From assembly GCA_030584065.1 (NCBI GenBank), contig CP129489.1, positions 3,019,497-3,083,496 of the forward strand: a DNA stretch of 64,000 nt. The letters run 5' to 3'. This document shows, piece after piece, positions 45,774 to 56,212 of the stretch (the first letter of the stretch is position 1; each line of letters opens with the position of its first letter). The notes below the pieces were generated by a model. That model searched no databases. It worked only from the letters and a program-made list of their open reading frames with translations, and had not been told where the DNA came from. Origin of the DNA: Flavobacteriales bacterium (lineage in GTDB: Bacteria > Bacteroidota > Bacteroidia > Flavobacteriales_F > PHOS-HE28). Both the position numbers and the translations under genes were made by a program.

Positions 45774-47050
45774 CCGAGGAAGAAAGCGCGCCCCATTTCC
45801 TCCCAGAACCGGGCCCACGTCCAATCAGGTCCGTCCCATGGTGAGGCATAGATGATGCTGAGGCGCAGGTTCATGAACACCAGCACCGCGGCGATGCCTG
45901 CGGCCATGCGGCGAGGAGCCGGCTTCAGTGCAACGGCATGCCCTACCAGTCCGGACAATGGCAGCGCGAGGAATGCCGAATACTCGATGAAGCCGCGGTA
46001 GCCGAAGGCACCGCCGAGCCACCAGGCCCACCAGCAGCCGTACAGGTACCATGTGATGCACCACACCACGAGGACGGTACGAGCCCCCGTGCCGAGCCGT
46101 CGTGCTTGCCAGAGCAGCGTGAGCAGCACGGCGGCCATCAGGGGGGTATAGATGAACCATCCGTTCTGGTGGCTCACCAGCAGGTCGAAGAGGTGCGGCG
46201 CGCTGAAATCGAAGGACTCCTGCTTGGTGCCGTAGGTGAAGAGCACCCACTTGCCGGCGATGGCATGCCAGTAAGTGAGCTGTGGCAGGACCAGGGCGGC
46301 GACGAATAGCGCTCCCAGCGCCAGCGCCGGTCGCATGGCCAGGAGCGGCCGCCATCGCTCAAGGACTCCCGTGATGCCGGATGTGCGGTAGAGAACCGGC
46401 AGCAGCAACGCCACGGCGTTCAACGGCCTCACCAGGATGATGAGGGCGCCCGTCACCATCAGGGCGATGAGGGTCTCCGGTCCAGGCATCCGCATCCAGC
46501 GCTCCGTGAGTGCCAGCAGCGCGGCGAAGAGGAAGAAGGAGTAGACATGCGACATGCCCGCTTCGAACGAGCCGTAGTAATAGAGGTTGGTGGCCAGGTA
46601 GAGCAGGGCCACGGTGATCAGGGCGGTTCGCGCCTCTGTGCGGCGAGCGAGCACTCCGAAGAGCAGGCGGCATCCGACGGCCAGGTAGGACGCGGCGCCC
46701 ACCAGCTGCATCACCGCATAGGGGGCGGAATAGCCGTTGGCCTCCGCGCCGGAGGCACTGGCCCATGCATGCCCCAGGAAGAAGAAGGGCAGCTGCAGGT
46801 AGGCGACGCCCACGCTGAAGATGCTCAGGCCCTTGCCGTTCTCCAGCAGATGCACCCAGGGCATCCGCCCCAGGTCGTGGTCGATGAGCACCGCGGGCAG
46901 GAACTGGTAATAGCCCAAGCTGTCGGATCCCCAGCGAAGCAGCTCGTGCAGGTGGTCCTGGTGCTTGAGCAGGCCGGAGATCAGGGCGAAAGCACCGATG
47001 GCAAGGGCAAGCGCGCTTCCGGCGCGGCGGTTGATGGCGGGAGGTGGCAT
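45770..47050 (-). CDS. Multi-membrane protein, GT-C-like
   Basis: 426 residues, about 10 helices. The first loop reads LLRWGSDSLGYYQFLPAVLID, with the acidic SDSxGYYxYLP pattern common in uncharacterised Bacteroidota glycosyltransferases; SHVYSFFLFA and ILVRPLNAVALL also recur in that group. Divergent from the GT2 gene at 47134 (83 bp between starts) and coupled to the next gene by 4 bp. Confidence 0.72.
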   Translation of the reverse strand: MPPPAINRRAGSALALAIGAFALISGLLKHQDHLHELLRWGSDSLGYYQFLPAVLIDHDLGRMPWVHLLENGKGLSIFSVGVAYLQLPFFFLGHAWASASGAEANGYSAPYAVMQLVGAASYLAVGCRLLFGVLARRTEARTALITVALLYLATNLYYYGSFEAGMSHVYSFFLFAALLALTERWMRMPGPETLIALMVTGALIILVRPLNAVALLLPVLYRTSGITGVLERWRPLLAMRPALALGALFVAALVLPQLTYWHAIAGKWVLFTYGTKQESFDFSAPHLFDLLVSHQNGWFIYTPLMAAVLLTLLWQARRLGTGARTVLVVWCITWYLYGCWWAWWLGGAFGYRGFIEYSAFLALPLSGLVGHAVALKPAPRRMAAGIAAVLVFMNLRLSIIYASPWDGPDWTWARFWEEMGRAFFLG

Positions 47051-47133
47051 CGGTCGGGGCTTGCTTCGCGCCGCTTGCCGTTCCTTTGAAGGCGACGTTC
47101 AGCGCCGCCTCGGCGGAGGCGTGGCAAGATAGA

Positions 47134-47859
47134 ATGCCCCCCAACGAGCACATACGCCTCGTGGTACCCTGCTACAACCCGGCTGCCGGCTGGGTGGACC
47201 GGCTTGCGCAGCGCGTCGGCGAACTGCGTGCGGCCCTGCCCGGAATCGCCATTACCGTCACCCTGGTCAACGACGGCTCGCTCAGCGGTATCGCGCCCGG
47301 CGACCGCGCCAGATTGGGCGAGGCGCTCCATGGCGTGCACTGGATCGATCATCCGGAGAACCGTGGCAAGGGCGCGGCCCTGAGAACGGGCGTGGCGGCG
47401 GCGCCACCGGGCCCCTGCCTGATCACGGACGTGGACCTGCCCTATACCATCCGGAGCATGCGGGAGGCCTGTGCGGAGCTCCTGGCGGGAAGCGATGTGG
47501 TGCTCGGGCATCGCCGACCGGACTATTACGCACGTGTGCCGTGGGCCCGCAGGGTCATCTCCCGCACGTTCCGCTGGGTGCTGCGCAACATCATGCGCTT
47601 CCCCATCAGCGACACCCAATGCGGACTGAAGGGATTCGGCGACCGGGGCCGCTCCCTGTTCATGGCCACCACCATCGACCGTTTCCTCTTCGACATGGAG
47701 TTCGTGATGCTGGTGGCGAGGGAGCGCGGCCTCCGGGTCGGTGTCATCGATGCGCAGCTCAGCGAGGGTGTGCGCTTCTCCCGGATGAACTACCGTATCC
47801 TGCTGCGCGAGTCGGCCAACTTCCTCAGCGTGGCGCTGCGGAGCCTCTTGCGCCGCTGA
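47134..47859 (+). CDS. Family 2 glycosyltransferase
   Basis: 241 residues from ATG 47134; the upstream start at 47044 is rejected because it would overlap the divergent gene. RLVVPCYNPAAGWVDRLAQ, TLVNDGS, NRGKGAALRTGV and ITDVDLPY (DxD) define a GT-A fold; GLKGFGDRGRSLF follows. Polyprenyl-phosphate glycosyltransferase-like, similar in design to 43478 but only loosely related. The last 35 bp overlap the convergent 47825 gene. Confidence 0.88.
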   Translation: MPPNEHIRLVVPCYNPAAGWVDRLAQRVGELRAALPGIAITVTLVNDGSLSGIAPGDRARLGEALHGVHWIDHPENRGKGAALRTGVAAAPPGPCLITDVDLPYTIRSMREACAELLAGSDVVLGHRRPDYYARVPWARRVISRTFRWVLRNIMRFPISDTQCGLKGFGDRGRSLFMATTIDRFLFDMEFVMLVARERGLRVGVIDAQLSEGVRFSRMNYRILLRESANFLSVALRSLLRR

Positions 47860-50134
47860 GCGGCGCGTTGTTTAGGAACACCGTGCGCGTGCCCTCCCAC
47901 GGGCCCTCGCGCCAGGCATCCACATCCAGCGGGCGCAGCAGCACATGGCGCACCACGTATGGCGCATCACTCGCCGCAGGCCCGTTCAGGATGAACCTGT
48001 AGGTGCGCTCCGGATGCCGTGGCTTGAAGACGACGGATGCCACCGCGGCCCGGTCGCCGAGCTGCATAGGCATGCCGCGGATGCCATGGAGCGATTCCCA
48101 TTGCGCATCCCAGCGCTCGCCCATGTAGTGCTCCAGGATGACATTGATGTTGATGGCTGCGGGGTCATCGCATCCATAAAGGAAGCCGAGCTCATAGGTG
48201 AGCGCGGTATCCAGTTCGCCGGGTGCCAAGCGGAGCAGTTCGGCGAACTCGTTCACCTTGCCCGAAAGGCTGTCGGCCCCGAACCGGATGCGGGCCATGA
48301 GCGCTTCGGGCGCCGGTTCGCCCCGGTGGGAGAAGCGCCAGCCCCTGAGCCCGGGCCAAGCGGCAGCGCGTTGGGCATGCTCCTCGATCCGCGATTCGCG
48401 GTCGTTGCGCAAAAGCTCGCCGGCGGTGATCACGCGGAGGTTGCCTTCCGGATTGTTGTACAGATGGGTGGCCCGGAACCAGAGTGACTCCTGGTGCGGC
48501 GGCACATCATCCCAATGCCGGAACAGAAGGATCCGCGTGTCGGAAGGGATGCGCTCCGCCAGTCCTTTCGGGAAGTGGAGCGGCGCGAAGAGGGCGAGCA
48601 GGTCGCGGGTCTGCTGGAGCGATGTGCGGCTCGTGAGGCCGGCCATCAGGGGCACGCCGCTGTGGTAGGCCATCGGCAGCATGAAGGCCAGCTGCCCGTC
48701 AGGGGCGGATACGGAGTAGCGCTCGCTACCGGAGTGCATCCAGGGCAGGGGGATGATGGCCGCCGCGTCAGCGCCCTTGATCGCCTCCACCAGGGCGCGT
48801 TGATCGGCATTGAGGGCCTCGGCGCGGAAGGGGTTGGCCGAACGACCGATGACATCACGCATGTGCCGATGGTAGGCCCAGCCCTCCACGGCCATGAAGC
48901 CGACCACCCCGGTGAAGGCCGCCACCGCCGCGTACCGCCGAACAAGGGGCTGGTGGAACAGCCCGTGATAGAGCCGCACCGCGGCGAAGGCCGCCGCGGC
49001 ATGGTAGAATACCCAAGCGAAGCGCCCGCTGCCCCTGAACTGGGCGAGCGCCGGAAGCCAACCGCCGGCCCACTCCTGCCAGATGCCCATGGCGAAGAGC
49101 AGCACCAGGAATGCGGAAGCGAGCAGCACCCCGGCGGGGTCGAGCGGCGTTCGCGTGCCTTGAGCCGACCACCGCCTCAGCTGCATCCCGCCGGCCACAG
49201 CGATCACCAGGATGGTCGAGAGGCCGAGGTAGCACCAGGTTTCCCAATCGAGCCGGTCGTACCGGAAGAACTCGCGCAGCGGCGTGGCAAAGGGATCGTG
49301 CGTGGGCACGATGAGGCTGAGGAAGCGCGTGGCGTACTGGTCAGCGCCAAGGGGAGCCGAAGGACGGTCCGCCACTGTATCGCCCCAGCCGAGGAGCCCG
49401 ATGAATAGGAGCATTGGGAGCAGGGCCATCACGACGGTGCGGAGCGCGACCTGCCTCATCGCAGGCCACCGCCACGTGCCGAACAACGCTGAACAGGCTC
49501 CGTGGGCCACGAGGAAGAGCACGGCCATCAGGCCCATGTAGGGATGCGTGAGGAAGGCGATAAGCACCACGGCAGCGCCAAGGACCCCCGGGTACAGCCA
49601 GTGCTCCCGGGCTGCAGCCCGCACCGCGAGGAACAGGACCATGGGCACCATCCAGGCATGGGCCAGTGAGAAGTGACCGCCCATGCGAAGCACCTGCGGC
49701 TGCAGGAGGGTGATGCTGAAGGCACCAATGGCCGCCGCCCATGGCGGCAGGCCCAGTTCGCGGAGCAGGGCGAAGACGCACCAGGCACAGAGGAGGAGCC
49801 CTGCCAGCATCAGCGTGTTCAGCAGCCCGACCCCATGGTCCGCGAGGGAAGGAGCGAACCGGACGACCCAGCTCAGCAAGGGATGGCCGTCGGTGTAGAA
49901 CACCCGGTCGCCGAAGGGATATCCGGACCCGCTGTAATGCAGAGCGGAGGCATCATGCTTCACGTGCCAGAGGAAGGTGAAGTAGTTCTTCAGCCCATCG
50001 CCGGTGCCGGTGAAGAGGACCCGATCGGGCGCCTCCAGCACATGACCGTAGAAGGAGGCGATGAAGGCCGCCATGCCCGCCGTGAGCAGGGCCGTCCAAA
50101 CAGAGGTGCGCGCGAAGGGGGATGCGGCTGGCAT
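47825..50134 (-). CDS. Large multi-membrane protein, GT-C-like
   Basis: 769 residues from ATG 50134; the longer frame to 50362 reads through the exonuclease gene antisense and is rejected. N-terminal ~540 residues hold ~12 helices with an early loop DGLKNYFTFLWHVKHD and FYTDGHPLLSWVVRF, in line with membrane mannosyl/oligosaccharyl-transferase-like proteins. The last 230 residues are soluble (RFGADSLSGKVNEFAELLRL). No recognised family. Confidence 0.72.
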   Translation of the reverse strand: MPAASPFARTSVWTALLTAGMAAFIASFYGHVLEAPDRVLFTGTGDGLKNYFTFLWHVKHDASALHYSGSGYPFGDRVFYTDGHPLLSWVVRFAPSLADHGVGLLNTLMLAGLLLCAWCVFALLRELGLPPWAAAIGAFSITLLQPQVLRMGGHFSLAHAWMVPMVLFLAVRAAAREHWLYPGVLGAAVVLIAFLTHPYMGLMAVLFLVAHGACSALFGTWRWPAMRQVALRTVVMALLPMLLFIGLLGWGDTVADRPSAPLGADQYATRFLSLIVPTHDPFATPLREFFRYDRLDWETWCYLGLSTILVIAVAGGMQLRRWSAQGTRTPLDPAGVLLASAFLVLLFAMGIWQEWAGGWLPALAQFRGSGRFAWVFYHAAAAFAAVRLYHGLFHQPLVRRYAAVAAFTGVVGFMAVEGWAYHRHMRDVIGRSANPFRAEALNADQRALVEAIKGADAAAIIPLPWMHSGSERYSVSAPDGQLAFMLPMAYHSGVPLMAGLTSRTSLQQTRDLLALFAPLHFPKGLAERIPSDTRILLFRHWDDVPPHQESLWFRATHLYNNPEGNLRVITAGELLRNDRESRIEEHAQRAAAWPGLRGWRFSHRGEPAPEALMARIRFGADSLSGKVNEFAELLRLAPGELDTALTYELGFLYGCDDPAAININVILEHYMGERWDAQWESLHGIRGMPMQLGDRAAVASVVFKPRHPERTYRFILNGPAASDAPYVVRHVLLRPLDVDAWREGPWEGTRTVFLNNAPLSGARGSAAPR

Positions 50135-50159
50135 GCGGCGCCGAAGATCGCACCGGCGG

Positions 50160-50888
50160 CTACACGAAGGCGATGCGGTCGGCCGGCAGCAGCTCGCGTC
50201 CGGTGAGCCGGAGGAAGAGTTGCGCCGTGGCGGCCACGTCCTTCCGGCAATAGGCTGCGATGCGCTCCAGGTCCTGGTCCTCGTAATACACGCGCGCCAC
50301 GTCCGCGCCGCTGATGTCGTCCTTCGGAGTGGGAATGCCGAGGATGTGTGCCAGTAGCGCAAGGGAGGTGTAGGCCTTGCGGTCGCCGAAGCTCCAGAGC
50401 TGCATGGTGTCCACGTGCCCTACCTCCCAGGGCTTCAGGCCGGCGATGTCCAGCAGGCGCGGAAGCTTCACGCGGTTCACCACGCAGCGCCGTGCGATCC
50501 AGGGGAAGTCGAACTCTTTGCCGTTGTGTGCGCAGAGCCAGTGCTCCTCCGTAGAGTAGCGGCGCTCCAGCAGGTCGGTGAACCGCGTGAGCAGGTCGTA
50601 CTCATCGTCGCCATGGTAGGAGGTCACTCGCAGGTGCAGGCCATCGGTATCCTTGTGCAGGCTGCCGACCCCGATGCAAACGATGCGGCCGAACTCCGCG
50701 AGGATCCCGCCTTTTTCCTGCCAGAGCTGCGCGGCGTCCTTGCCTTGGCGCTCCTGCTCGTAGCGGGTCTTCTCGCTGAAGAGGGCGGCGCTGCGCTCAT
50801 CAAGGCCCTCCCAGCGGTAGGCCTGCGGAACGGTCTCGATGTCGAGGAAGAGCAGCTTGGTGAGGTCGCGGATGCTTTCGTGGCGCAC
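50160..50888 (-). CDS. Predicted 3'-5' exonuclease (DnaQ/PolB-like)
   Basis: 242 residues from a GTG at 50888. FLDIETVPQ is the DEDD motif I (Asp, Glu), HNGKEFDFPWIARRC is motif II, and YCRKDVAATAQLFLRL holds the last Asp. This is the PolB-type exonuclease-like family of stand-alone predicted exonucleases; DNA or RNA substrate is unknown. A -7 element TATATTCG lies 47 nt upstream. Spacing to the next gene (50952) is 63 bp. Confidence 0.85.
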   Translation of the reverse strand: MRHESIRDLTKLLFLDIETVPQAYRWEGLDERSAALFSEKTRYEQERQGKDAAQLWQEKGGILAEFGRIVCIGVGSLHKDTDGLHLRVTSYHGDDEYDLLTRFTDLLERRYSTEEHWLCAHNGKEFDFPWIARRCVVNRVKLPRLLDIAGLKPWEVGHVDTMQLWSFGDRKAYTSLALLAHILGIPTPKDDISGADVARVYYEDQDLERIAAYCRKDVAATAQLFLRLTGRELLPADRIAFV

Positions 50889-50935
50889 GATGCTTTCCGG
50901 GACGGCCCTTGATTGGAGCGCGTGCCCGGCTAAGG

Positions 50936-50943
50936 CGAATATA
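50936..50943 (-). promoter_or_regulatory. -7 element TATATTCG of exonuclease gene
   Basis: Plus strand CGAATATA; 47 nt upstream of the GTG start at 50888. Confidence 0.45.
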
Positions 50944-50951
50944 CCGATGGC

Positions 50952-51356
50952 CTATTCGATCATCACCCCCTTGGCCTGCATGAGCGGCAACGTGGTGAAG
51001 TTCGACTCGTCGATGCTGCCCGCGAGGAAGATGTATTTCTTGTCGTGCAGCACGCGGCCCACGTAGAAGCTGAGCCAGTATTGGTTGCTCAGGGGGAAGA
51101 CGTCCTCCACGATGCGCTCGATCCGGGCCCAGCTCTTGGCCTCGAGCCTGCCCAGGAAGTGCCGCATCTCGCTCGTTCGGCGTGCCTCGCCGCCGAGTTC
51201 GCCGTAGCCGCGAGAGCTCACCAGCACATTCTCGATGGCCTCATCACGCTGATTGATGAGGTAGACGTACCAGGCATCGCCGCCCTCAGCGTCCTGCTCG
51301 CGCACCACGGCCATGGCGATGCCCTCCACCTTGGGCGGTCGGATGTCGCTGCGCAT
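50952..51356 (-). CDS. Conserved hypothetical protein
   Basis: 134 residues from ATG 51356 (MRSDIRPPKVEGIAMAVVRE); longer frames are antisense to the hydrolase. A mixed alpha/beta domain with GDAWYVYLINQRDEAIENVLVSSRGYGELGGE. I have the impression of a conserved Bacteroidota family of unknown function, sometimes mislabelled as a tRNA-synthetase subunit, but I cannot confirm it. Two bp from the serine hydrolase stop, so probably co-transcribed. Confidence 0.75.
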   Translation of the reverse strand: MRSDIRPPKVEGIAMAVVREQDAEGGDAWYVYLINQRDEAIENVLVSSRGYGELGGEARRTSEMRHFLGRLEAKSWARIERIVEDVFPLSNQYWLSFYVGRVLHDKKYIFLAGSIDESNFTTLPLMQAKGVMIE

Positions 51357-51358
51357 CG

Positions 51359-52528
51359 TCAGGCTGGCTGCTGGCGCGCCAGGCTGCGCGCGATGGCGAT
51401 CCACTTGAACACATCGGTGGGGTGGCCGGTGGCATTCACCTCCTCGCGCTTCATTCCGGTGCGGACCAACACCAGGCGCTCGTGGGGGATCACCACCACG
51501 TATTCGCCGTGGAATCCCCGGCAGTACCAGACGGGCTGGCCGTCCAACTGGGCCAGCCACCAGAAGTAGCCGTAGCGCTGGTTCGGCTCGCCCTTGTCCA
51601 GGAGTTTGGCCGGTGTGATGCTGGCCTCCCAGTACTCGCGCGGCACGATCTGCTTTCCGCGCCACCTGCCGCTGTCCAGGTAGAGCTGGCCGATGCGCCC
51701 GAAGTCGCGCGCCGTGGCGTAGAGGCAGCAGAAGGCCTTGAAATCGCCGTCCGTGCGGTCCTTGCCCCAGTACGCATCGTGCTCGCAGCCCAAAGGCCCC
51801 CACACCTTTTGGCGCACCAGCGCATCGAGTGGCTGCCCGTAGGCCGCCTCCAGAACCTCGGCCATGATCTGCGTGCTCCCGCTGATGTAGTCGAACGCCT
51901 GCCCGGGCTCTTCGCGGCAGGGCTGGCCAAGGGAGAGCGACCGAACGCTGTAGCCGTAATAGCCCTTGGCATTGTCACTGAAGGGGTCCGCGCCGCTCTC
52001 GCTCCAGTCCAGGCCGGTGCTCATGGTGAGCAGGTGCCAGAGGTTGAGCTTGGAATGGCATCCTTCCCGGTATTCGGGCAGAAAGTCGCCCACCGGCTGG
52101 AATACGCTGTTGATGCGCCCTTCGCCCATGGCGATGCCGGTGAGCACGCTGATGTAGCTCTTGGCCACGCTGAAGCTGTTGCTCACGCTGTCGGCATCCC
52201 ATCCGTTCCAGTAGCGCTCGAAGAGGAGGCTGTCGTGCTGGAAGACGGCGAACCCCACGCTATGGAGGTCCTTCAGCTCCTGCTCCTGTCCTGCGGTGAG
52301 GGCTACCTGGCCATAGCGGCTGCTCAAGGGCCATGGCTGCGGATCGGTTGCGGGTATCGTGGCGTAGGGGAAGAAGTCCCTGTCGTCGATCTCGGGGCTA
52401 GTGCGGCCGATGAGGTAGGTGTAGCGGACGCCGCGCGGTATATGGCCATTGCCGGTGAGGTAGGCCAGGCCCACCAGGCTGGCAAGGACCAGAACGGACC
52501 AGAGGAGGAGCTTCTTCAGGGTGCGCAT
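51359..52528 (-). CDS. Serine hydrolase (class C beta-lactamase/DD-peptidase fold)
   Basis: 389 residues from ATG 52528 (MRTLKKLLLWSVLVLASLVGLAYL, a signal anchor). The catalytic SVAK (Ser-x-x-Lys) sits in NSFSVAKSYISVLTGIA, the YxS motif in FDYISGSTQI, and a KTG-like region near GYFWWLAQ. Family members include esterases, D-aminopeptidases and beta-lactamases; substrate is not decidable. The -7 element TACCTTCG lies 9 nt upstream. Divergent from 52589. Confidence 0.88.
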   Translation of the reverse strand: MRTLKKLLLWSVLVLASLVGLAYLTGNGHIPRGVRYTYLIGRTSPEIDDRDFFPYATIPATDPQPWPLSSRYGQVALTAGQEQELKDLHSVGFAVFQHDSLLFERYWNGWDADSVSNSFSVAKSYISVLTGIAMGEGRINSVFQPVGDFLPEYREGCHSKLNLWHLLTMSTGLDWSESGADPFSDNAKGYYGYSVRSLSLGQPCREEPGQAFDYISGSTQIMAEVLEAAYGQPLDALVRQKVWGPLGCEHDAYWGKDRTDGDFKAFCCLYATARDFGRIGQLYLDSGRWRGKQIVPREYWEASITPAKLLDKGEPNQRYGYFWWLAQLDGQPVWYCRGFHGEYVVVIPHERLVLVRTGMKREEVNATGHPTDVFKWIAIARSLARQQPA

Positions 52529-52537
52529 GAGGGTTAG

Positions 52538-52545
52538 CGAAGGTA
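52538..52545 (-). promoter_or_regulatory. -7 element TACCTTCG of serine hydrolase
   Basis: Plus strand CGAAGGTA, 9 nt before the ATG at 52528. It lies back to back with the -7 element of the divergent membrane gene (52561-52568). Confidence 0.5.
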
Positions 52546-52560
52546 CGTGCGCCTCCCGGC

Positions 52561-52568
52561 TAGATTTG
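52561..52568 (+). promoter_or_regulatory. -7 element TAGATTTG of membrane protein gene
   Basis: Perfect TAnnTTTG, 20 nt before ATG 52589. Because it lies downstream of the alternative start at 52547, it argues for 52589. Confidence 0.55.
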
Positions 52569-54008
52569 GCGGAGCCCGCTACGGGCGCATGGCCATGATC
52601 GCCAAGCTGCTGCACATCATGCGGGCGCTGCCCATGCCGGGGAGATGGCGGCCATGGCTGCTGGCCGCCCTGGCGATGAAGCTGTCCTATTTCGCCATTT
52701 CCTTGCAGCAGCCCGATGCGGCCTACCCCGGCAGCTTCGCCCGGTGCAACGCGGAGTGCCCGAGCTACACCTGGCCGATGGACTCCCTGGTGGAGAGCGG
52801 GGCCTACGCGCCGGACTTCCGCATGCCGGGCTATGCCGTGCACTACCTCCCGCTGCGGCTCATCCTGCCCAAGCCGATGGCGATGAATGCCGTGGTGGTT
52901 GCGCAGATGATGCTGGACGTGCTAGCCACGGTTGCCTTGGCGATGGGGGCCTACCTGCTCACCGGCTCACGCGCCGTGCACCTCATCATCTTCCTGCTCT
53001 ATGGGCTGGCCCCCACGGTATCCGGGTTCAGCATCTTCGCCATGTCCGAGAGCCCGTGCGCATCGGCCATGGCCCTGTCATTCTATGCCGGAGCACGCTA
53101 CGAACGCAGCGGCGATCCACGCCTGCTTCTGCTGGCATCCGCACTCATGACCTGGGCCTATTTCCTGCGGCCCGTGGCTGCGGTGTTCCTCATGATGGGC
53201 GGCCTGGCGCTGGTGCCGCTGATGCTGAGGCAGGGCCGGCGCTCGGCATGGCATCTGGTCGTGGCGGCCGCACCTGTGGTGCTGGCACAGGGTGCATGGA
53301 CATACCGGAATGCGCAGAAGACGGGACGGCTCTTCCTCTTCACGCGCTCCACCTATCATGAGATGTACAACAGCACCACCTTGGCCATGTGGCGCTTCGT
53401 GGGCACGTTCGACGATAAAACGGCCTACTACGGCTTCTACTGCGCCGACTATGCGGCCCCGTGGCGCATCAAGGGCGATCCCGAACGAGAGTTCCCTGAC
53501 TGGATCTTCACGGAGGCCTTCAACGCGGATAGCCTGCAGGAGCTGCGGAAGCTTTGCCCGTTGCTGCTCGCCGATACGGTGGCTGCGGCCGAACGGGACC
53601 GGATCGATGCACAGCTTGCGGAACGGTTCACGCGGTATGCAGATTCCATCCGGGAGGAGCACCCTTGGCGGGTGCGCATCGTTACACCAGCGCGTAGGGT
53701 GGCGCAGCAGCTCATCGGCTCCTCCGGCGTGCTTCATCTCTTCCGCGCCACTTTCTCATCCCTAGCGCCATGGGAGAAGGCCGTTAAACTAGGCGGGGCG
53801 CTGGTCTACAAGCTCGCGCTGCTCGGGGCCCTGTTCTTCATTCCCTGGGCCTTCTACCGCCGCACGTGGCCGGGCATTCTGCTGGCCGTGGCCATGGCCT
53901 ATGCCCTGGTGATCCATGCCGGTATCATGGGCTTCGGCGATGTGCGCTACCTCTATGTGTTCTATCCGTTGATGTGCCTGTGTGCGGGCCTGGTCTTCGG
54001 GGGATGGC

Positions 54009-54737
<729 letters not shown>

Positions 54738-54746
54738 AGGGTTTGG

Positions 54747-54771
54747 CCGCAGAGGCGCAGAGGAGCGGAGA
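54747..54771 (+). repeat. Left 25-bp inverted repeat of GxxExxY cassette
   Basis: Matches the reverse complement of 55176-55200 at 21 of 25 positions. GC-rich GCAGAGGCGCAGAG core. It lies between the lipB start and the GxxExxY stop. Confidence 0.7.
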
Positions 54772-54779
54772 ATGCTGAT

Positions 54780-55166
54780 TCAGGACTCATCCAATCCATT
54801 CGCAACGCGACGTGCACTGCCGGTAAGCAAGGGCTCGTTGAAGTCGATGAGCAAGCCGAGCTTGCACCCGGTCAGCCTAAGGTAGCTCAAGGGCTGGGCA
54901 CGGTGGATTCCCTGCAACAGGTCTATGGCCTTGATCTCCACGATGATGCGTTGGTCCACCCAAAGGTCAAGTCGGAAGCCCATGTCCAGCTGCTCGCCCT
55001 TGCAGCGGACAGGTACGGGGTGCTGCTGCAGGAAGGGCACTCCTGCCGCCCTCAACTCGCGCGCAAAGCAATGGTCATAAACGCTCTCGGGCAGTCCCGG
55101 CCCAAGCTCACGATGCACCTCGATGGCGGCTCCGATGATGGTCCCGGAGGGCTCGAGGTACAGCAT
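54780..55166 (-). CDS. GxxExxY protein (PDDEXK-like)
   Basis: 128 residues. Hallmark GPGLPESVYDHCF (GxxExxY) near residues 22-34, then LDLWVDQRIIVEIKAID, the D...E.K PD-(D/E)XK-like nuclease core. The family is widespread, often near horizontally moved DNA, and has no settled function. Here it is enclosed by 25-bp inverted repeats (54747-54771 and 55176-55200), suggesting it moved as a unit. Confidence in family is high, in function low. Confidence 0.85.
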   Translation of the reverse strand: MLYLEPSGTIIGAAIEVHRELGPGLPESVYDHCFARELRAAGVPFLQQHPVPVRCKGEQLDMGFRLDLWVDQRIIVEIKAIDLLQGIHRAQPLSYLRLTGCKLGLLIDFNEPLLTGSARRVANGLDES

Positions 55167-55175
55167 GCTTGGGGT

Positions 55176-55200
55176 TCTCCGCGACTCTGCGCCTCCGCGA
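55176..55200 (-). repeat. Right 25-bp inverted repeat of GxxExxY cassette
   Basis: Partner of 54747-54771 in opposite orientation, 21 of 25 identical. It begins 9 bp upstream of the GxxExxY start codon and ends 6 bp before the isomerase stop. Confidence 0.7.
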
Positions 55201-55206
55201 CAATGA

Positions 55207-56193
55207 CTACTTCACCTCCGCCAGCTTCCCCTTCAGCATGTTGATCACCGCGATCTCGCTCGGGTCCACGCCCTTCTTCTCCGCCCAGTAGTAGCTCACC
55301 CAGTCGCCGAGGTTGATCAGGTGCAGCTGGCGCGCGAAGGCCGTGTCGCCCTGGCTCCACACATCGTGGATGTGCGGCGTGTACTTGCGGAATACATCCT
55401 TGTTGATCTCCATGCGGATCTGGCTGCGCTCATGGTCCTCCTTGTGGCGGAAGATCACCACCGCGATATCGTCCTTCCCCCCGGCCCAGCCCACCAGCTC
55501 GTTGTGGTTCATCTCGGGGATGGCATGGTGCCAGCACAGCTCCTTGCTGTTCTCGTTCACCTGCTGCCGGAAACGGATGCTCACCGCCTCGGTGCTCGCC
55601 TCGCTGTAGATGACCAGGCGCTTGCCGAAGAGCTTCTCGGTGAGCTCCTTGGCCGCCGCCTGGATCCGGGTCTTCTCATCCTCGAGCATGTTCGCGGCGG
55701 TCTTGATCGCGCCCTCGAAGCCATCGCCGATGATGCCAAAATGATGGAGCACGAAGAACTGCTGCACCAACGAATAGGCCAGCATGGTGCGCGGTGGGTT
55801 GCCGCCCGGGATCACGATGTGGTCCAGTCCCTTCGCCTTGGCCATCTCCAGCATGGTGCCGCCACTGGTGATCACCACCACGCGGGCGCCCTTGCCCAGC
55901 GCCTGCTCCATGGCGGCGATGGTCTCCTCGGTGTTTCCGCTGTAGCTGCAGGCGATCACCAGGCTCTTGTGGTTCACGTAGCCGGGCAGGTAGTAGTTGT
56001 TGTAGACCTCGATGGGGCACCTGGCCTCCTTGGCTACCAGCTGCGCCGCGATGCGTCCGCCGATGCCGCTGCCGCCCAATCCGGTGACGACCACGTTGCC
56101 GTAGGGTCCGCCGGGGGCCTTCAGTTGGGCCTTGCGGCCGATCTCCAAGGCTTCCTTCAGTTGCTTGGGGAAGGCATCGATGAGGTTGTACAT
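55207..56193 (-). CDS. Bifunctional phosphoglucose/phosphomannose isomerase
   Basis: 328 residues, two SIS domains. GNVVVTGLGGSGIGGRIAAQ and SYSGNTEETIAAM bind the sugar phosphate; EMNHNELVGW holds the catalytic Glu-His region of the PGI/PMI (archaeal-type) family; HLINLGDWVSYYWAE is the conserved end. It interconverts glucose-6-P/mannose-6-P and fructose-6-P. Own -7 element TAATTTCG 19 nt upstream. Confidence 0.95.
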   Translation of the reverse strand: MYNLIDAFPKQLKEALEIGRKAQLKAPGGPYGNVVVTGLGGSGIGGRIAAQLVAKEARCPIEVYNNYYLPGYVNHKSLVIACSYSGNTEETIAAMEQALGKGARVVVITSGGTMLEMAKAKGLDHIVIPGGNPPRTMLAYSLVQQFFVLHHFGIIGDGFEGAIKTAANMLEDEKTRIQAAAKELTEKLFGKRLVIYSEASTEAVSIRFRQQVNENSKELCWHHAIPEMNHNELVGWAGGKDDIAVVIFRHKEDHERSQIRMEINKDVFRKYTPHIHDVWSQGDTAFARQLHLINLGDWVSYYWAEKKGVDPSEIAVINMLKGKLAEVK

Positions 56194-56212
56194 GGGGTGG
56201 GGTATGCGGGGT

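Noticed and set aside
47106-47121. 6-bp hairpin between divergent genes 47050 and 47134
   Set aside because: Short GC-rich stem expected by chance in this composition.
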